Source of the DNA: JACKAQ01 sp020634975 [NCBI: Calditrichia bacterium]
GTDB lineage: Bacteria; Calditrichota; Calditrichia; RBG-13-44-9
Direction of reading: 5' to 3'
Assembly (NCBI GenBank): GCA_020634975.1
Contig: JACKAQ010000001.1
Span: 2,976,001-3,040,000, forward strand
Length of the DNA stretch: 64,000 bases
Shown: in pieces, positions 27,505-37,830 of the stretch
Position numbering within the stretch: position 1 is the first letter of the stretch
Layout: each line of letters opens with the position of its first letter
Notes under the pieces: model-generated
Databases searched by the model: none
What the model saw: only the letters and a program-made list of their open reading frames with translations
Told to the model about the DNA's origin: nothing
Translations under genes and position numbers: made by a program

Positions 27505-28353
27505 ATGTTTGAAAAACCCATTTTGCAGGATCAAGTTGCCATCGTTACCGGCGGTGGCACCGGACTGGGCAAAGCCATAGCCGTTCAGTACGCCAAACAC
27601 GGTGCGAAAATCGTGATCTGCAGCCGCAGCGCGGAGCATCTCGAATCTGGCAAAGCGGATATAGAAACAACCGGTGCGGAAGTGATGACCTGGCAACTGG
27701 ACGTTCGCGAAACCGACCAGATCAAAATATTCACCAAAGCGGTGATGGAGCGCTTCGGGCGCATCGATATTTTAGTAAACAATGCTGCCGGCAACTTCAT
27801 TTATCCGGCGGAAAAACTGCCCCTGCGCGGTTGGAAATCGGTGATCGACATCGTGCTGAACGGCAGCTTTTTCTGCTCGCAAATCATCGGGCAGGAAATG
27901 ATCAAACGGAACAGCGGGCAAATTCTCAACATTCTGGCAACATACGCCTGGACCGGCGGACCGGGAACGATTCACAGCGCCAGCGCCAAAGCCGGTGTAC
28001 TGGCAATGACCCGAACGCTTGCGGTGGAATGGGCGCAGCACAACATTCGCGTAAACGCCATCGCACCCGGACCGTTCGATTCGCAGGGCGCGAAAGTGCG
28101 GCTGTGGCCAACTGAGGAAATCGAAGCGAACATTCGCAACAAAGTGCCGTTAAAACGATTCGCTGGTGTGGAAGAAGTAGCGCAAGCGGCGCTCTATCTG
28201 AGTTCGCCGTATGCATCGTACATCACCGGCGAATGCCTGACAATCGACGGCGGTGCGTGGCTCGGCAAAGGCATCGGCGATATGGTGGAAAATCTGGACG
28301 AATTTGTCCAAATGCGCGAAGCCGCCAAACGCGCCAAACGTGAACAATCATAA
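27505..28353 (+). CDS. SDR-family oxidoreductase, 2,4-dienoyl-CoA reductase-like
   Basis: A 282-residue Rossmann-fold enzyme. The cofactor motif is TGGGTGLGKA (residues ~15-24), NNAAGNF follows, and the usual YxxxK is replaced by SASAKAG, with Ser at the Tyr position and Lys kept. That substitution, together with the IRVNAIAPGPF and IDGGAWL blocks, is typical of eukaryotic/bacterial DECR-type 2,4-dienoyl-CoA reductases, which help degrade unsaturated fatty acids with NADPH. Some family members act on other enoyl compounds. It is 13 nt from sohB and may be co-transcribed. Confidence 0.82.
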   Translation: MFEKPILQDQVAIVTGGGTGLGKAIAVQYAKHGAKIVICSRSAEHLESGKADIETTGAEVMTWQLDVRETDQIKIFTKAVMERFGRIDILVNNAAGNFIYPAEKLPLRGWKSVIDIVLNGSFFCSQIIGQEMIKRNSGQILNILATYAWTGGPGTIHSASAKAGVLAMTRTLAVEWAQHNIRVNAIAPGPFDSQGAKVRLWPTEEIEANIRNKVPLKRFAGVEEVAQAALYLSSPYASYITGECLTIDGGAWLGKGIGDMVENLDEFVQMREAAKRAKREQS

Positions 28354-28366
28354 TGTGGAAATGTAA

Positions 28367-29410
28367 ATGATCGAATTTTTGTATGAATACGGGTTGTTTT
28401 TGGCGAAAACGGTTACCATCGTTTTGGGCGTTGTCGCCGTAATTGCTTTTGCAGTGAACGCCATTCGCCAACGCGAATTTATGGAAGAGCGACCGCGCAT
28501 TAAAATCAAAAACCTGAATGACACTTACGACAATATGGAACGCCAACTCAAAAGTTTTTTGATGAGCGATTCGGAGTGGAAGCGCTTTCTCAAACAGGAA
28601 AAAAAGGACGAAAAAGCCAAAGCCAAAAAGCAGAAAAAAGAGCCGGAAGATCCCAAAAAACGGGTGTTTGTGCTGGATTTTGAGGGTGATGTCGGCGCCA
28701 ATCAGGTCGATTCGCTGCGGAAGGAAATCACCGCAATTTTAACCAACGCTACCGAAAAAGATGAAGTGGTCGTGCGCCTGGAAAGCGGCGGCGGCACGAT
28801 GGTCGGATACGGACTCGGCGCATCGCAGTTGCAGCGCATTCGCGAACGCAAAATTCCGTTGACTGTTTCGGTGGACAAAGTTGCCGCCAGCGGCGGATAC
28901 ATGATGGCTTGCGTCGCCGATAAACTGGTGGCGGCACCGTTCGCGATTGTCGGCTCCATCGGCGTGATTGCCGAGATGCCCAATGTCAATCGCCTGCTCA
29001 AAAAACTGGACATCGATTACGAACAAATCACCGCCGGGGAATTCAAACGCACGCTGACGGTTTTCGGCGAAAATACCCCGAAAGGGCGCGAAAAACTGAC
29101 CGAAGAACTCAACGAAATGCACGGCCTGTTCAAAACGCATGTGGTGCAGCATCGCCCGGAATTGGACATCGAAAAGCTGGCCACCGGCGAAATCTGGTTT
29201 GGCAGTCAGGCGGTCGATTTAAAACTGGTGGACGAATTGATCACCAGCGATGACTGGCTGCTCGGCAAACGCAAAGATGCAGACATCCTCAAAATTGAAT
29301 ATCACGAGCCGACGCCGTGGCAGGAAAAAATTGCCCTGCCCTTTACCAAGTTGTTCCGCGACAGCCTTGGCGCGATTTGGAAACGGCTGCAGGATTTGCG
29401 GTTGCAGTAG
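28367..29410 (+). CDS. sohB: SohB-like inner-membrane serine protease (S49 family)
   Basis: A 347-residue protein with an N-terminal membrane helix (~10-32), a highly charged Lys/Glu linker (~85-105) and an S49 peptidase domain. The catalytic dyad is visible: Ser175 in AASGGYMM and Lys227 in GEFKRTL. Preceding blocks are VFVLDFEGDVGA and VVRLESGGGTMVGYG. SohB digests membrane or signal-peptide-derived substrates. The domain order and the N-terminal charged region match SohB and not the longer SppA. Confidence 0.9.
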   Translation: MIEFLYEYGLFLAKTVTIVLGVVAVIAFAVNAIRQREFMEERPRIKIKNLNDTYDNMERQLKSFLMSDSEWKRFLKQEKKDEKAKAKKQKKEPEDPKKRVFVLDFEGDVGANQVDSLRKEITAILTNATEKDEVVVRLESGGGTMVGYGLGASQLQRIRERKIPLTVSVDKVAASGGYMMACVADKLVAAPFAIVGSIGVIAEMPNVNRLLKKLDIDYEQITAGEFKRTLTVFGENTPKGREKLTEELNEMHGLFKTHVVQHRPELDIEKLATGEIWFGSQAVDLKLVDELITSDDWLLGKRKDADILKIEYHEPTPWQEKIALPFTKLFRDSLGAIWKRLQDLRLQ

Positions 29411-29452
29411 GCTGGACTCTGGATTCTGGATTTTGGATTTATTTATCCTTTA

Positions 29453-29471
29453 TCCTTAACCCTTTATCCTT
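29453..29471 (+). repeat. 19-bp direct repeat, copy 2
   Basis: Same TCCTTAACCCTTTATCCTT as at 27477-27495. It is part of a longer low-complexity run of TTTATCC-like heptamers (29442-29471), 53 nt before the pepF start. Confidence 0.7.
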
Positions 29472-29523
29472 GCATTAGCCACAAATTGAGAAAAAACAAA
29501 AAATTAAACGGATTCGATAGCCC

Positions 29524-31365
29524 ATGAAATTCAGCAACCCATTTTTTGAAACAGCGAACAACGGCGGCGGGAAGCTGCCCGACCGGAAGGAAATGGACGC
29601 CACATATCAATGGCGATTGAGCGATATTTTTCCCGATGACGATAGCTGGAATGCCGCGTTCAAAACCGTGGAATCCGGTTTGCCAAAATTGCAGGAATTC
29701 TCCGGCAAACTTGGCGAATCCGGCGAAACGCTGCTGAAAGCGCTGCAAACCCGCGATGAATTGGAAGCGCTGCTCTACCAACTTTATCTCTACGCCGGAT
29801 TGAAAAGCGATCAGGACACCCGCGTGTCCACCTATCAGGGATTTCGCGATCGCGCCACATCTCTCTCGGTGAAATACGGGCAGGCGGCATCGTTTTTTCG
29901 CCCGGAAATTCTGGCAATTCCCGAAGCCAATCTCCGGAAATATGTTAGCGAAACCGCCGGATTGGGCGACTATCGCCATTATTTGGAAGATATTTTGCGC
30001 GCCAAAGCCCATACGCTGCCGCCGGAGCAGGAAAAACTGCTGGCGATGACCGGCGAAATCGCGCAGTCGCCGTATAATGTATTCAGCATGTTCAACAATG
30101 CGGACATCAAATTTCCATCAATCACCGATGAAAACGGGCAGGAAATTGAAGTGACCAAAGGGCGCATGAGCGTGCTGATGGAATCGTCCGATCGCCGGGT
30201 GCGCAAAGACGCGTACGAAGCGATGTATGGCGAATATCGCAAATGGACGAACACGCTGGCTGCCACGCTTTCCGGCGCGGTGAAACGCAACATGTTTTTC
30301 GCGCAGGCGCGACAATATCCCGGTGCGTTGGCTGCCGCACTCCACGATGACAATATTCCGGCCGAAGTGTACGAAAATGTGGTGCAAACCATCGGCGATA
30401 ATTTGCAACCGCTGCATCGCTATTCGGCGCTGCGCAAAAAAATGCTCAAGCTGGATGCGCTGAAGCCGTGGGATATGAACGTTCCGCTGCTCAGCGAAAT
30501 GAAAATGGAAATTCCCTACAACGAAGCGGTAGACACCATCCGCAACGGGCTTGCGCCGCTCGGCGACGGTTATCTGGCGGATCTGGAAAGCGCATTCCGC
30601 GATGGCTGGATCGATGTTTTCGAAAATCAGGGCAAGCGTTCCGGCGCGTATTCGTGGTCAACGTTTGGCGTGCATCCCTATATTTTGTTGAATTACAACA
30701 AAACGCTGGACAACATGTTCACCATCGCGCACGAACTCGGGCACGCGATGCACTCGTTTTACACGAATCGCCACCAGCCGTATCACTACAGCAATTACAC
30801 GATTTTTGTGGCGGAAGTCGCCTCCACGCTGAACGAGGCGCTGTTGATGGATTATTTGCTCAAAACCACCGACGATCCGCAGAAAAAGCTCTACCTGCTC
30901 AACCAGCATGTGGACACGATTCGCGGAACGGTGTTCATTCAGTCGCTGTTTGCCGCGTTTGAGAAAGCGATTCACGAAAAAGCCGAAAGCGGCGAGGCGC
31001 TGACCGCTGAACTGTTCACGGAAATGATGCGCGATTTATACGCCCGCTACTATGGCGATGTGTTTGAAATGGACGAACTGTATCCGTTCAACTGGTGCCG
31101 GATTCCCCATTTTTATTACAATTTTTATGTGTATCAATATTCCACGGGATTGTCTGCGGCAACTGCGCTGTCGCGGAAAATTCTGGATGGCGACACCGCT
31201 GCACGCGATGCGTATCTGCGATTTTTGACGCGCGGCTGTTCGGATTATTCGATCAATTTGCTGAAGGATGCGGGTGTGGACATGACTTCGCCGGAGCCGA
31301 TTGCCGCCACAGCAAAGTTAATGGACGAATTGCTCGACCAGATGGAAGCGATTGTGGCAGGATAA
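29524..31365 (+). CDS. pepF: Oligoendopeptidase F (M3 family)
   Basis: A 613-residue cytosolic zinc peptidase that trims oligopeptides of about 7-17 residues. The zinc site is HELGH at residues 403-407, with the third ligand region in VAEVASTLNEAL. It has the family segments SGAYSWSTFGVHPYILLNY and YYNFYVYQYSTGLSAA. Length is typical (about 600). The ribosome binding site is weak. A terminator follows at 31395. Confidence 0.96.
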   Translation: MKFSNPFFETANNGGGKLPDRKEMDATYQWRLSDIFPDDDSWNAAFKTVESGLPKLQEFSGKLGESGETLLKALQTRDELEALLYQLYLYAGLKSDQDTRVSTYQGFRDRATSLSVKYGQAASFFRPEILAIPEANLRKYVSETAGLGDYRHYLEDILRAKAHTLPPEQEKLLAMTGEIAQSPYNVFSMFNNADIKFPSITDENGQEIEVTKGRMSVLMESSDRRVRKDAYEAMYGEYRKWTNTLAATLSGAVKRNMFFAQARQYPGALAAALHDDNIPAEVYENVVQTIGDNLQPLHRYSALRKKMLKLDALKPWDMNVPLLSEMKMEIPYNEAVDTIRNGLAPLGDGYLADLESAFRDGWIDVFENQGKRSGAYSWSTFGVHPYILLNYNKTLDNMFTIAHELGHAMHSFYTNRHQPYHYSNYTIFVAEVASTLNEALLMDYLLKTTDDPQKKLYLLNQHVDTIRGTVFIQSLFAAFEKAIHEKAESGEALTAELFTEMMRDLYARYYGDVFEMDELYPFNWCRIPHFYYNFYVYQYSTGLSAATALSRKILDGDTAARDAYLRFLTRGCSDYSINLLKDAGVDMTSPEPIAATAKLMDELLDQMEAIVAG

Positions 31366-31394
31366 ATTTTTCTGAAAATGTCAATATCTCTAGG

Positions 31395-31421
31395 GGCAAG
31401 CCGCTGGCTTGCCTTTTTTTT
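31395..31421 (+). terminator. Rho-independent terminator after pepF
   Basis: A stem GGCAAGCC/GGCTTGCC with a 3-nt loop, followed by eight T. Confidence 0.88.
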
Positions 31422-31438
31422 GCAACAATTGATAATTG

Positions 31439-31506
31439 CTTCGACTTCGCTCAGCATGACGGTCAGCCTGAGCGAAATGGCAGTCAGCCTGAACGCAGTC
31501 GAAGGC
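31439..31506. repeat. Palindromic intergenic repeat (REP-like)
   Basis: CTTCGACTTCGCTCAGCATGA..GTCAGCCTGAGCG..GTCAGCCTGAACGCAGTCGAAGG: the ends are inverted copies (CTTCGACT-CG.TCAG versus CTGAACGCAGTCGAAGG) around internal GTCAGCCTGA repeats. It could fold as a clover of hairpins. It lies between the convergent pepF and ABC exporter genes, a typical place for REP/BIME-like elements. Confidence 0.65.
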
Positions 31507-31612
31507 TGTGTTTTTTACGGGGAGATTCCTGCTCCAAAGAAGCACCCTCGACGCCTTCGCAGGAATGAAAACCAACAAATTTTCGCGCTGTAACTTTTGT
31601 AAAAACAAACAA

Positions 31613-33355
31613 TTAATCCACCTGTTCCAATTCTTCTTCCAGCAACTGCTTTTCGTAAATCCAGGTGTAAAGTTTGCGGTTGCGAACCAGTTCTTCGTGG
31701 GTGCCTTTTTCGGTGATGCGCCCGTCTTCCAGCACAATAATCTGGTCACAATTTTGGAGGGTGGACACGCGGTGCGACACCAGAATCACCGTGCGATCCG
31801 GGAAAAATGTTTCCAGATTTCCCAAAATCCGGTCTTCGGTGTGGGTATCGAGTGCGGAAAATGCGTCGTCTAAAATAAGGATGCGCGGTTTGCACAAAAT
31901 CGCCCGCGCGATGGAAATCCGTTGCTTTTGCCCGCCACTGAGGTTCAGCCCTTTCTCACCCAATAGCGATTCATAGCCATCGGGGAATTCCACAATCTGC
32001 TCGTGAATATCAGCCATTTTGGCTGCCCATTCGATGTCTTCCTGCGTCGCGTCTTTTCGTCCGTAGGCGATATTTTCGCGGATGGACGCGGAGAACAGGA
32101 AGTTTTCCTGCGGCACATATCCGATAAATTCGCGCAGCGCGGACAGTGCGTAATCGTTGATGTCCTTTCCGTCGATTTTCAGCACGCCATCCGGTAGCGG
32201 ATACAAATGCGAAATCAGTTTGATGAGCGTGGTTTTCCCGGAACCGGTCGGACCGATAACGCCGAGCGTTTGCTGCGCTGGCACGTGCAGCGTGATATCG
32301 CTGAGCACCGGGCGATTTTCCTCATATTCAAACGCCAGTTTGCTGAATTCAATTTCGCCGTGCAGCACATCCGGTTTCAGCGCGTTTTCTTTTTCGATGA
32401 TGTCCGATTGCGCATCGAACACCTTTTGCATGCGTTTCATCGATGCGGCGCCCTGCTGGAACACGCCGATCACCCAACCGAGCGCGATAAACGGCCAAAT
32501 CAAAATGCTGGCATACAGCATAAATGCGGTGAACTCGCCAATCGTAATTTGATCGTTAATCACCAGTCTGCCGCCGAACAAAATAATCATCGCGAGTGCC
32601 AAACCGGCGGTCAGCGCCAGCGACGGGTGGAATGCCGCCTGCACTTTCACATGATCGATGCTGCGGTGCATGTATGTTTCATTCTGGACACGGAATTTTT
32701 CGATCTCGTGCTTTTCCTGCGTAAACCACTTAATTACGGTGTTTCCGGACAAATTTTCCTGCGCAACAGTCGTGAGGTCGCCGAGCTGCTCCTGCACTTT
32801 TTCGAAGCGTTTGTAAATGGCTTTGCCAAAGCGATTCACCAAAATCGCGACAATCGGGAAGGGGATGAGCGCAAACATCGTCAGCGTCGGGCTGATGTGC
32901 AGCATCATCGGAATGACGAACAGAAATGCCATCACCGTGTTGGTGGAATAGGCGATGCCCGGACCAAAAATCATCCGCACGGCGGAAAGGTCGTTGGTTG
33001 CGCGGGACATGATATCGCCGGTGGGATGATTCTGGTAATACGATTGCGGCAAGGTGAGCAGCTTCGCGAAAAAATCGTTGCGCAAATCGTTCTCAATTTC
33101 CCGCGATGCAACAATAATACTGCGGCGCATCAAAAAGCTGAAAACGCCCTCCAGCGCAGCAAACAGGATGATCAAACCGGCAAACATCGCCAATTCGGAC
33201 AGCACAAATGTCTGTTTCAGATAATCGATGGCGTGTTGTACCACTTTCGGGTTAGCCATGCGAAACGCGTTCGTGAACACAAGAAAAAACACGCCGGCAA
33301 TGTATTTGTTACGGTATTTTTTGACATAAGGCAGAAGTAATCGAACGGTATTCAT
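31613..33355 (-). CDS. ABC exporter half-transporter (MdlA/MsbA-like) with Asp at the Walker B catalytic position
   Basis: 580 residues: an N-terminal six-helix export domain (~1-320), then an ATPase domain with Walker A GPTGSGKTT (~368), Q loop (YVPQENFLF), signature LSGGQ, Walker B LILDDAF (~492) and switch His (VSHR). The residue after Walker B is Asp where the catalytic Glu is expected. This change is typical of the degenerate site in heterodimeric exporters such as TM287/288 or BmrCD, yet no partner gene is adjacent. The substrate is unknown (lipid or drug). Confidence 0.88.
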   Translation of the reverse strand: MNTVRLLLPYVKKYRNKYIAGVFFLVFTNAFRMANPKVVQHAIDYLKQTFVLSELAMFAGLIILFAALEGVFSFLMRRSIIVASREIENDLRNDFFAKLLTLPQSYYQNHPTGDIMSRATNDLSAVRMIFGPGIAYSTNTVMAFLFVIPMMLHISPTLTMFALIPFPIVAILVNRFGKAIYKRFEKVQEQLGDLTTVAQENLSGNTVIKWFTQEKHEIEKFRVQNETYMHRSIDHVKVQAAFHPSLALTAGLALAMIILFGGRLVINDQITIGEFTAFMLYASILIWPFIALGWVIGVFQQGAASMKRMQKVFDAQSDIIEKENALKPDVLHGEIEFSKLAFEYEENRPVLSDITLHVPAQQTLGVIGPTGSGKTTLIKLISHLYPLPDGVLKIDGKDINDYALSALREFIGYVPQENFLFSASIRENIAYGRKDATQEDIEWAAKMADIHEQIVEFPDGYESLLGEKGLNLSGGQKQRISIARAILCKPRILILDDAFSALDTHTEDRILGNLETFFPDRTVILVSHRVSTLQNCDQIIVLEDGRITEKGTHEELVRNRKLYTWIYEKQLLEEELEQVD

Positions 33356-33566
33356 AAAAAATCAATCTGCTTCGGGTTGTTTTATCCCGGCAAAGTTGCC
33401 GGGCAATGGGTTTCATTTTTTCAAAAAAGCCATATAACATCGTAAATTTTTGGCTGAAAGTCCATTTATTCCTCAAAACGGGTGACAAAAAGCGTTGAAA
33501 TCCCCTGCTGGCTTTGCTACATTTATGTGCGTATTTTCATAACAAACAAGAGGTTTGGCGAGAAAA

Positions 33567-34814
33567 ATGGCGAAAATGCACACCCAATTACGCGGCAAAG
33601 AAACCGATGGCGAACGCCATTTGTACGAGTTTTTTGCGCAAACGCTGCCGGATTATTTTCACGTTTGGCACAATATCATCGAGCCGCGAACCCAAAAAGA
33701 AATCGATATGGTGCTGCTGCATCCGAAATACGGCGTTTGGGTGATTGAGGTGAAAGATTGGCTGATCAACCAGCTCCGGCGCATCGACCCGGAAACCTGC
33801 CGCCTGCAGATGAACGGGCAGGAAGTTGAGCAGCGCAATCCCATTCGCCAGGCCCGCGAAAACCACTATCCCGTGCGCAATTTGTTGGCTGATGAGCCGC
33901 TGCTGATGCACGGAAAAGGGCGTTTCGAGGGGAATTTGCTGTTCCCGGTGCATCACGTGGTGGTGTTTAGTAACATGTCCAAAGCGGAAATGGAAGCGCG
34001 GGATATTTACGGGATGTTCCCGGAGCACCAGATTATCACGGCGGATGTGATCCGCAATCCCAAAATGGATGCGATTGAGCTGGAAAACCTGCTCATCGAA
34101 AAACGCTCGCCCCGATTTTTGAACCACCTCGGGCTGACCAAAGCGCAGATCGCCGCGATCAACCGGTTGCTCAATCCGAGTGTCGAATTGACCGGCGAGG
34201 AAGCTGACGATTCGCCAGACGAATGGATTGCGCCTGAACTGCCGGAGCGCAGTGAGCCGCAACCGATCGACATATTTGCTGAAAGTGCGCCATCGCAACC
34301 ACTTGATTTTATTGAAGTAAGCGACCCGTTTTCTGATGAAGACGTTTCGCCGGAAATGACGCCACCGCTTGATCAATCGGAAGAATTTGCAGAATTAGAA
34401 ACGCAGCCAATTGAACCCGAACCGGCTGTTGCAGCTGATGACGACAACATTTTGGATTTCGATGAACCGGATGATGCGGATGATGCATCCGGCGTTCCGG
34501 AAATCATCGAAGATGACGAATTGGATGCCGAGCCGGAAACGCGCCCGGAAATTGAGCACGACGCGCTTTCCGATTACGAAACTGAAATTCTGGAAGAGGA
34601 GCGCGACGGTCGGGAAGTTTTCCCGTATCAAACCGTTATCGAGCACGAAAAAAACCGGGTGACCGAACCGCAATCACAGCCGAAACCACAACCGGAGCCT
34701 GTCGCCCCGACCGGCAATTGGTCGAGAGAGGGCGCAACTGCGCTGGAGCGGGTGCTCATCGATCTTTTGGAAAACAACCAACAACTTTTGCAACGTATCT
34801 GGAGTAGAGAATGA
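33567..34814 (+). CDS. NERD-domain (nuclease-related) protein with long acidic C-terminal region
   Basis: 415 residues from ATG 33567 (the frame opens 12 nt earlier at a TTG). The N-terminal ~180 residues are a NERD domain with the PD-(D/E)XK-like pattern: GERHLYEFFAQ, KEIDMVLLHP (Asp) and VWVIEVKDW (Glu and Lys). A helical segment follows, then an extended Glu/Asp/Pro-rich tail (~220-380), and a short amphipathic C-terminal helix (ALERVLIDLLENNQQLLQRI). NERD proteins are presumed nucleases, but few are characterised. The stop overlaps the next gene's start (ATGA), so the two proteins are probably made together. Confidence 0.78.
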   Translation: MAKMHTQLRGKETDGERHLYEFFAQTLPDYFHVWHNIIEPRTQKEIDMVLLHPKYGVWVIEVKDWLINQLRRIDPETCRLQMNGQEVEQRNPIRQARENHYPVRNLLADEPLLMHGKGRFEGNLLFPVHHVVVFSNMSKAEMEARDIYGMFPEHQIITADVIRNPKMDAIELENLLIEKRSPRFLNHLGLTKAQIAAINRLLNPSVELTGEEADDSPDEWIAPELPERSEPQPIDIFAESAPSQPLDFIEVSDPFSDEDVSPEMTPPLDQSEEFAELETQPIEPEPAVAADDDNILDFDEPDDADDASGVPEIIEDDELDAEPETRPEIEHDALSDYETEILEEERDGREVFPYQTVIEHEKNRVTEPQSQPKPQPEPVAPTGNWSREGATALERVLIDLLENNQQLLQRIWSRE

Positions 34815-35683
34815 CCAATCCTTCTGAAAGTGAAATTACCAAAATTGCCCAATTGCTCAGCGATTTGCAAAAACAGCTGATCAAATACAAAACCGCGTTG
34901 GACAGCATCGATACGGCATCCAGCGCCACCCAAAATGTGGCGCATGAAATTGAGGAATTGAGCAAAACCTTTCGGGCGCTCGGGCAGTCGCAAACGGATA
35001 TGACCCAGCATTTTGAAGAAACCCGCCGGGCGCTGCTGTTTACCCAGCAAAAATCCCAGCAGGTACGCAAGGATATGGACGAAATGAGCCAGAATTTCAC
35101 CCGGAACATCAACGCGGGATTGCAAACCACGCTGCAAAATATCGACGAGAAATTGTCGCGGTTTGTGGCGCCGGATCGCGATATGCTCCGGCAGGAAGTG
35201 CGCAAGCTGAAATTTTTCCTGTTCATCAATATTTTGGTGATGTTCGTGCTGTTTTTTTCGGCGTTTATGTATTTTTATCAGGGAACGCCGGTTAACAATA
35301 CCGCATCCACTGCAATGCCGCAACGCACCGTCGAACCGCAACAGCCGCAACGCCAAACGCCGGTAACAACCCCCGCGAACACTTATGTGGCGCCGAAAAT
35401 TCAGGTGCTCAACGGTTGTGGGGTAGATGGCGTCGCCAAAAATTTTGTCAACTTTTTGAACGCGGAAAATTTTGCCGTAACCAACGCGGAAAATGCGGAC
35501 AATTTCCAATACGGCAATTCGCTAATTTTCCTCAACGGCGATTATCCCGACGAAGCGCAGCAGGTTGCCCGGCTGCTCGGCATTCCGGTGGAGCGTATCC
35601 AGCCCGGTCGCGGCAAATGGCCGGGATATAATATTTCCGTGGTTATCGGGCGGGATTATCAGGCGCTGAAAGCCCGGCGATAG
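34811..35683 (+). CDS. Coiled-coil, single-TM protein with C-terminal LytR_C domain
   Basis: 290 residues. An N-terminal cytosolic coiled coil (~1-135, heptads rich in Gln/Glu) leads to one membrane helix (~142-162), a Pro/Gln/Thr-rich linker (~165-200) and a C-terminal LytR_C-type domain (IQVLNGCGVDGVAKNF...FAVTNAENADNF..). The LytR_C domain is extracytoplasmic by topology and is found on envelope proteins. It overlaps the NERD gene by four bases. The pair would link a cytosolic nuclease-like protein with a membrane-spanning coiled-coil partner; this is inference. Confidence 0.72.
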   Translation: MTNPSESEITKIAQLLSDLQKQLIKYKTALDSIDTASSATQNVAHEIEELSKTFRALGQSQTDMTQHFEETRRALLFTQQKSQQVRKDMDEMSQNFTRNINAGLQTTLQNIDEKLSRFVAPDRDMLRQEVRKLKFFLFINILVMFVLFFSAFMYFYQGTPVNNTASTAMPQRTVEPQQPQRQTPVTTPANTYVAPKIQVLNGCGVDGVAKNFVNFLNAENFAVTNAENADNFQYGNSLIFLNGDYPDEAQQVARLLGIPVERIQPGRGKWPGYNISVVIGRDYQALKARR

Positions 35684-35722
35684 GTTGGTTGTTTTGTTGG
35701 GTAAATTTTAACGGTTGGATAC

Positions 35723-35758
35723 AAAAAAGGCAGGTGAATCACCTGCCTTAAATTTTTT
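35723..35758. terminator. Bidirectional terminator between convergent genes
   Basis: A 10-bp stem AAGGCAGGTG/CACCTGCCTT (35727-35749), with A's on its left (U tract for the minus strand) and AATTTTTT on its right (U tract for the plus strand). Confidence 0.85.
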
Positions 35759-35760
35759 GC

Positions 35761-36120
35761 TCAGGCCTCGACCATATCACGGAGCCTGCTTTGCATCAGT
35801 TGACGATATGACCATTGCCGGTAAACGGCATTTACGGTTAAAATAGAACCGCCAACCATCGCAACAATTGCCGGAATTGCTGCACTCATTGCCAGCACAC
35901 GACCGGCAAACAATTCATTTGCCGTTGTGTAATCCTGCAAATCCATAAAAAATGTCAGGGCTTCGTTACCCAAAATGATGGCTGCAATCAACAGTAAACC
36001 CGCCGTAATATAGCTCGCCTTAAAATAATTGGAGCGGAAAAACCACGTGCCAATCATAATCGTAACGATCATGCCAATGGTGAGCAATACTGAAAATACA
36101 ACCGGAAGTAAAACGATCAT
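35761..36120 (-). CDS. Small membrane protein of unknown function
   Basis: 119 residues from ATG 36120 (AGAGGA site); the frame runs further upstream to 36402 but that part looks non-coding. It has three predicted membrane helices: ~3-25 (LLPVVFSVLLTIGMIVTIMI), ~32-55 (ASYITAGLLLIAAIILG) and ~75-100 (AMSAAIPAIVAMVGGSILTV). A basic C-terminus follows (YRQWSYRQLMQSRLRDMVEA). I do not recognise a family. It is transcribed away from the cyclic-DPG-synthetase-like gene. Confidence 0.6.
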   Translation of the reverse strand: MIVLLPVVFSVLLTIGMIVTIMIGTWFFRSNYFKASYITAGLLLIAAIILGNEALTFFMDLQDYTTANELFAGRVLAMSAAIPAIVAMVGGSILTVNAVYRQWSYRQLMQSRLRDMVEA

Positions 36121-36403
36121 TGGAAATCCTCTTCTCGTTTCCCTGTGAATAAATAATTGATTTGCTGGTTTTTTCTGTTTTGCAGGTGATTTTCTGCAAA
36201 ACCCTGAAGCGATATTCAATTGACGAATGTCACAGAGCAATATATCAACAATTTGAGGATTCTCAAAATAAAAATCCGCTTTCGGATATTTTTTTAACGG
36301 GTTCGGACGGGTGCGCAAGCCGGGATTTGTCGGGAACGCTTGGAAAGCGATATTGCGTTTTGTAAATTTCTCCCCACACCGAAACAGCATAAGGAGGGCC
36401 AAA

Positions 36404-37717
<1,314 letters not shown>

Positions 37718-37754
37718 ATATTGATTTTATTCGCGACAAAAAATGTCTTTATTT

Positions 37755-37788
37755 AAGCTATCCGGGATTTTTCCCGGGTAGCTTTTTT
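37755..37788 (+). terminator. Rho-independent terminator between the cDPG-synthetase-like gene and arcC
   Basis: Stem AAGCTATCCGGGA/TCCCGGGTAGCTT (one T-G pair), loop TTTT, followed by a T run to 37788. Confidence 0.9.
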
Positions 37789-37830
37789 GATTTTGTGCTT
37801 TCGAAAACCGTTGCTCAGGAAAGGTCCGAA

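Noticed and set aside
27505-28353. SDR treated as inactive because the catalytic Tyr is missing
   Set aside because: Ser at the Tyr position is normal for 2,4-dienoyl-CoA reductases, and Lys is kept.
32207-33340. A 377-residue open frame on the plus strand
   Set aside because: It lies entirely opposite the ABC exporter. Its His/Arg/Gln-rich composition is typical of an antisense frame.
33567-35683. Restriction-modification system
   Set aside because: There is no methyltransferase or specificity gene. NERD alone does not indicate restriction.
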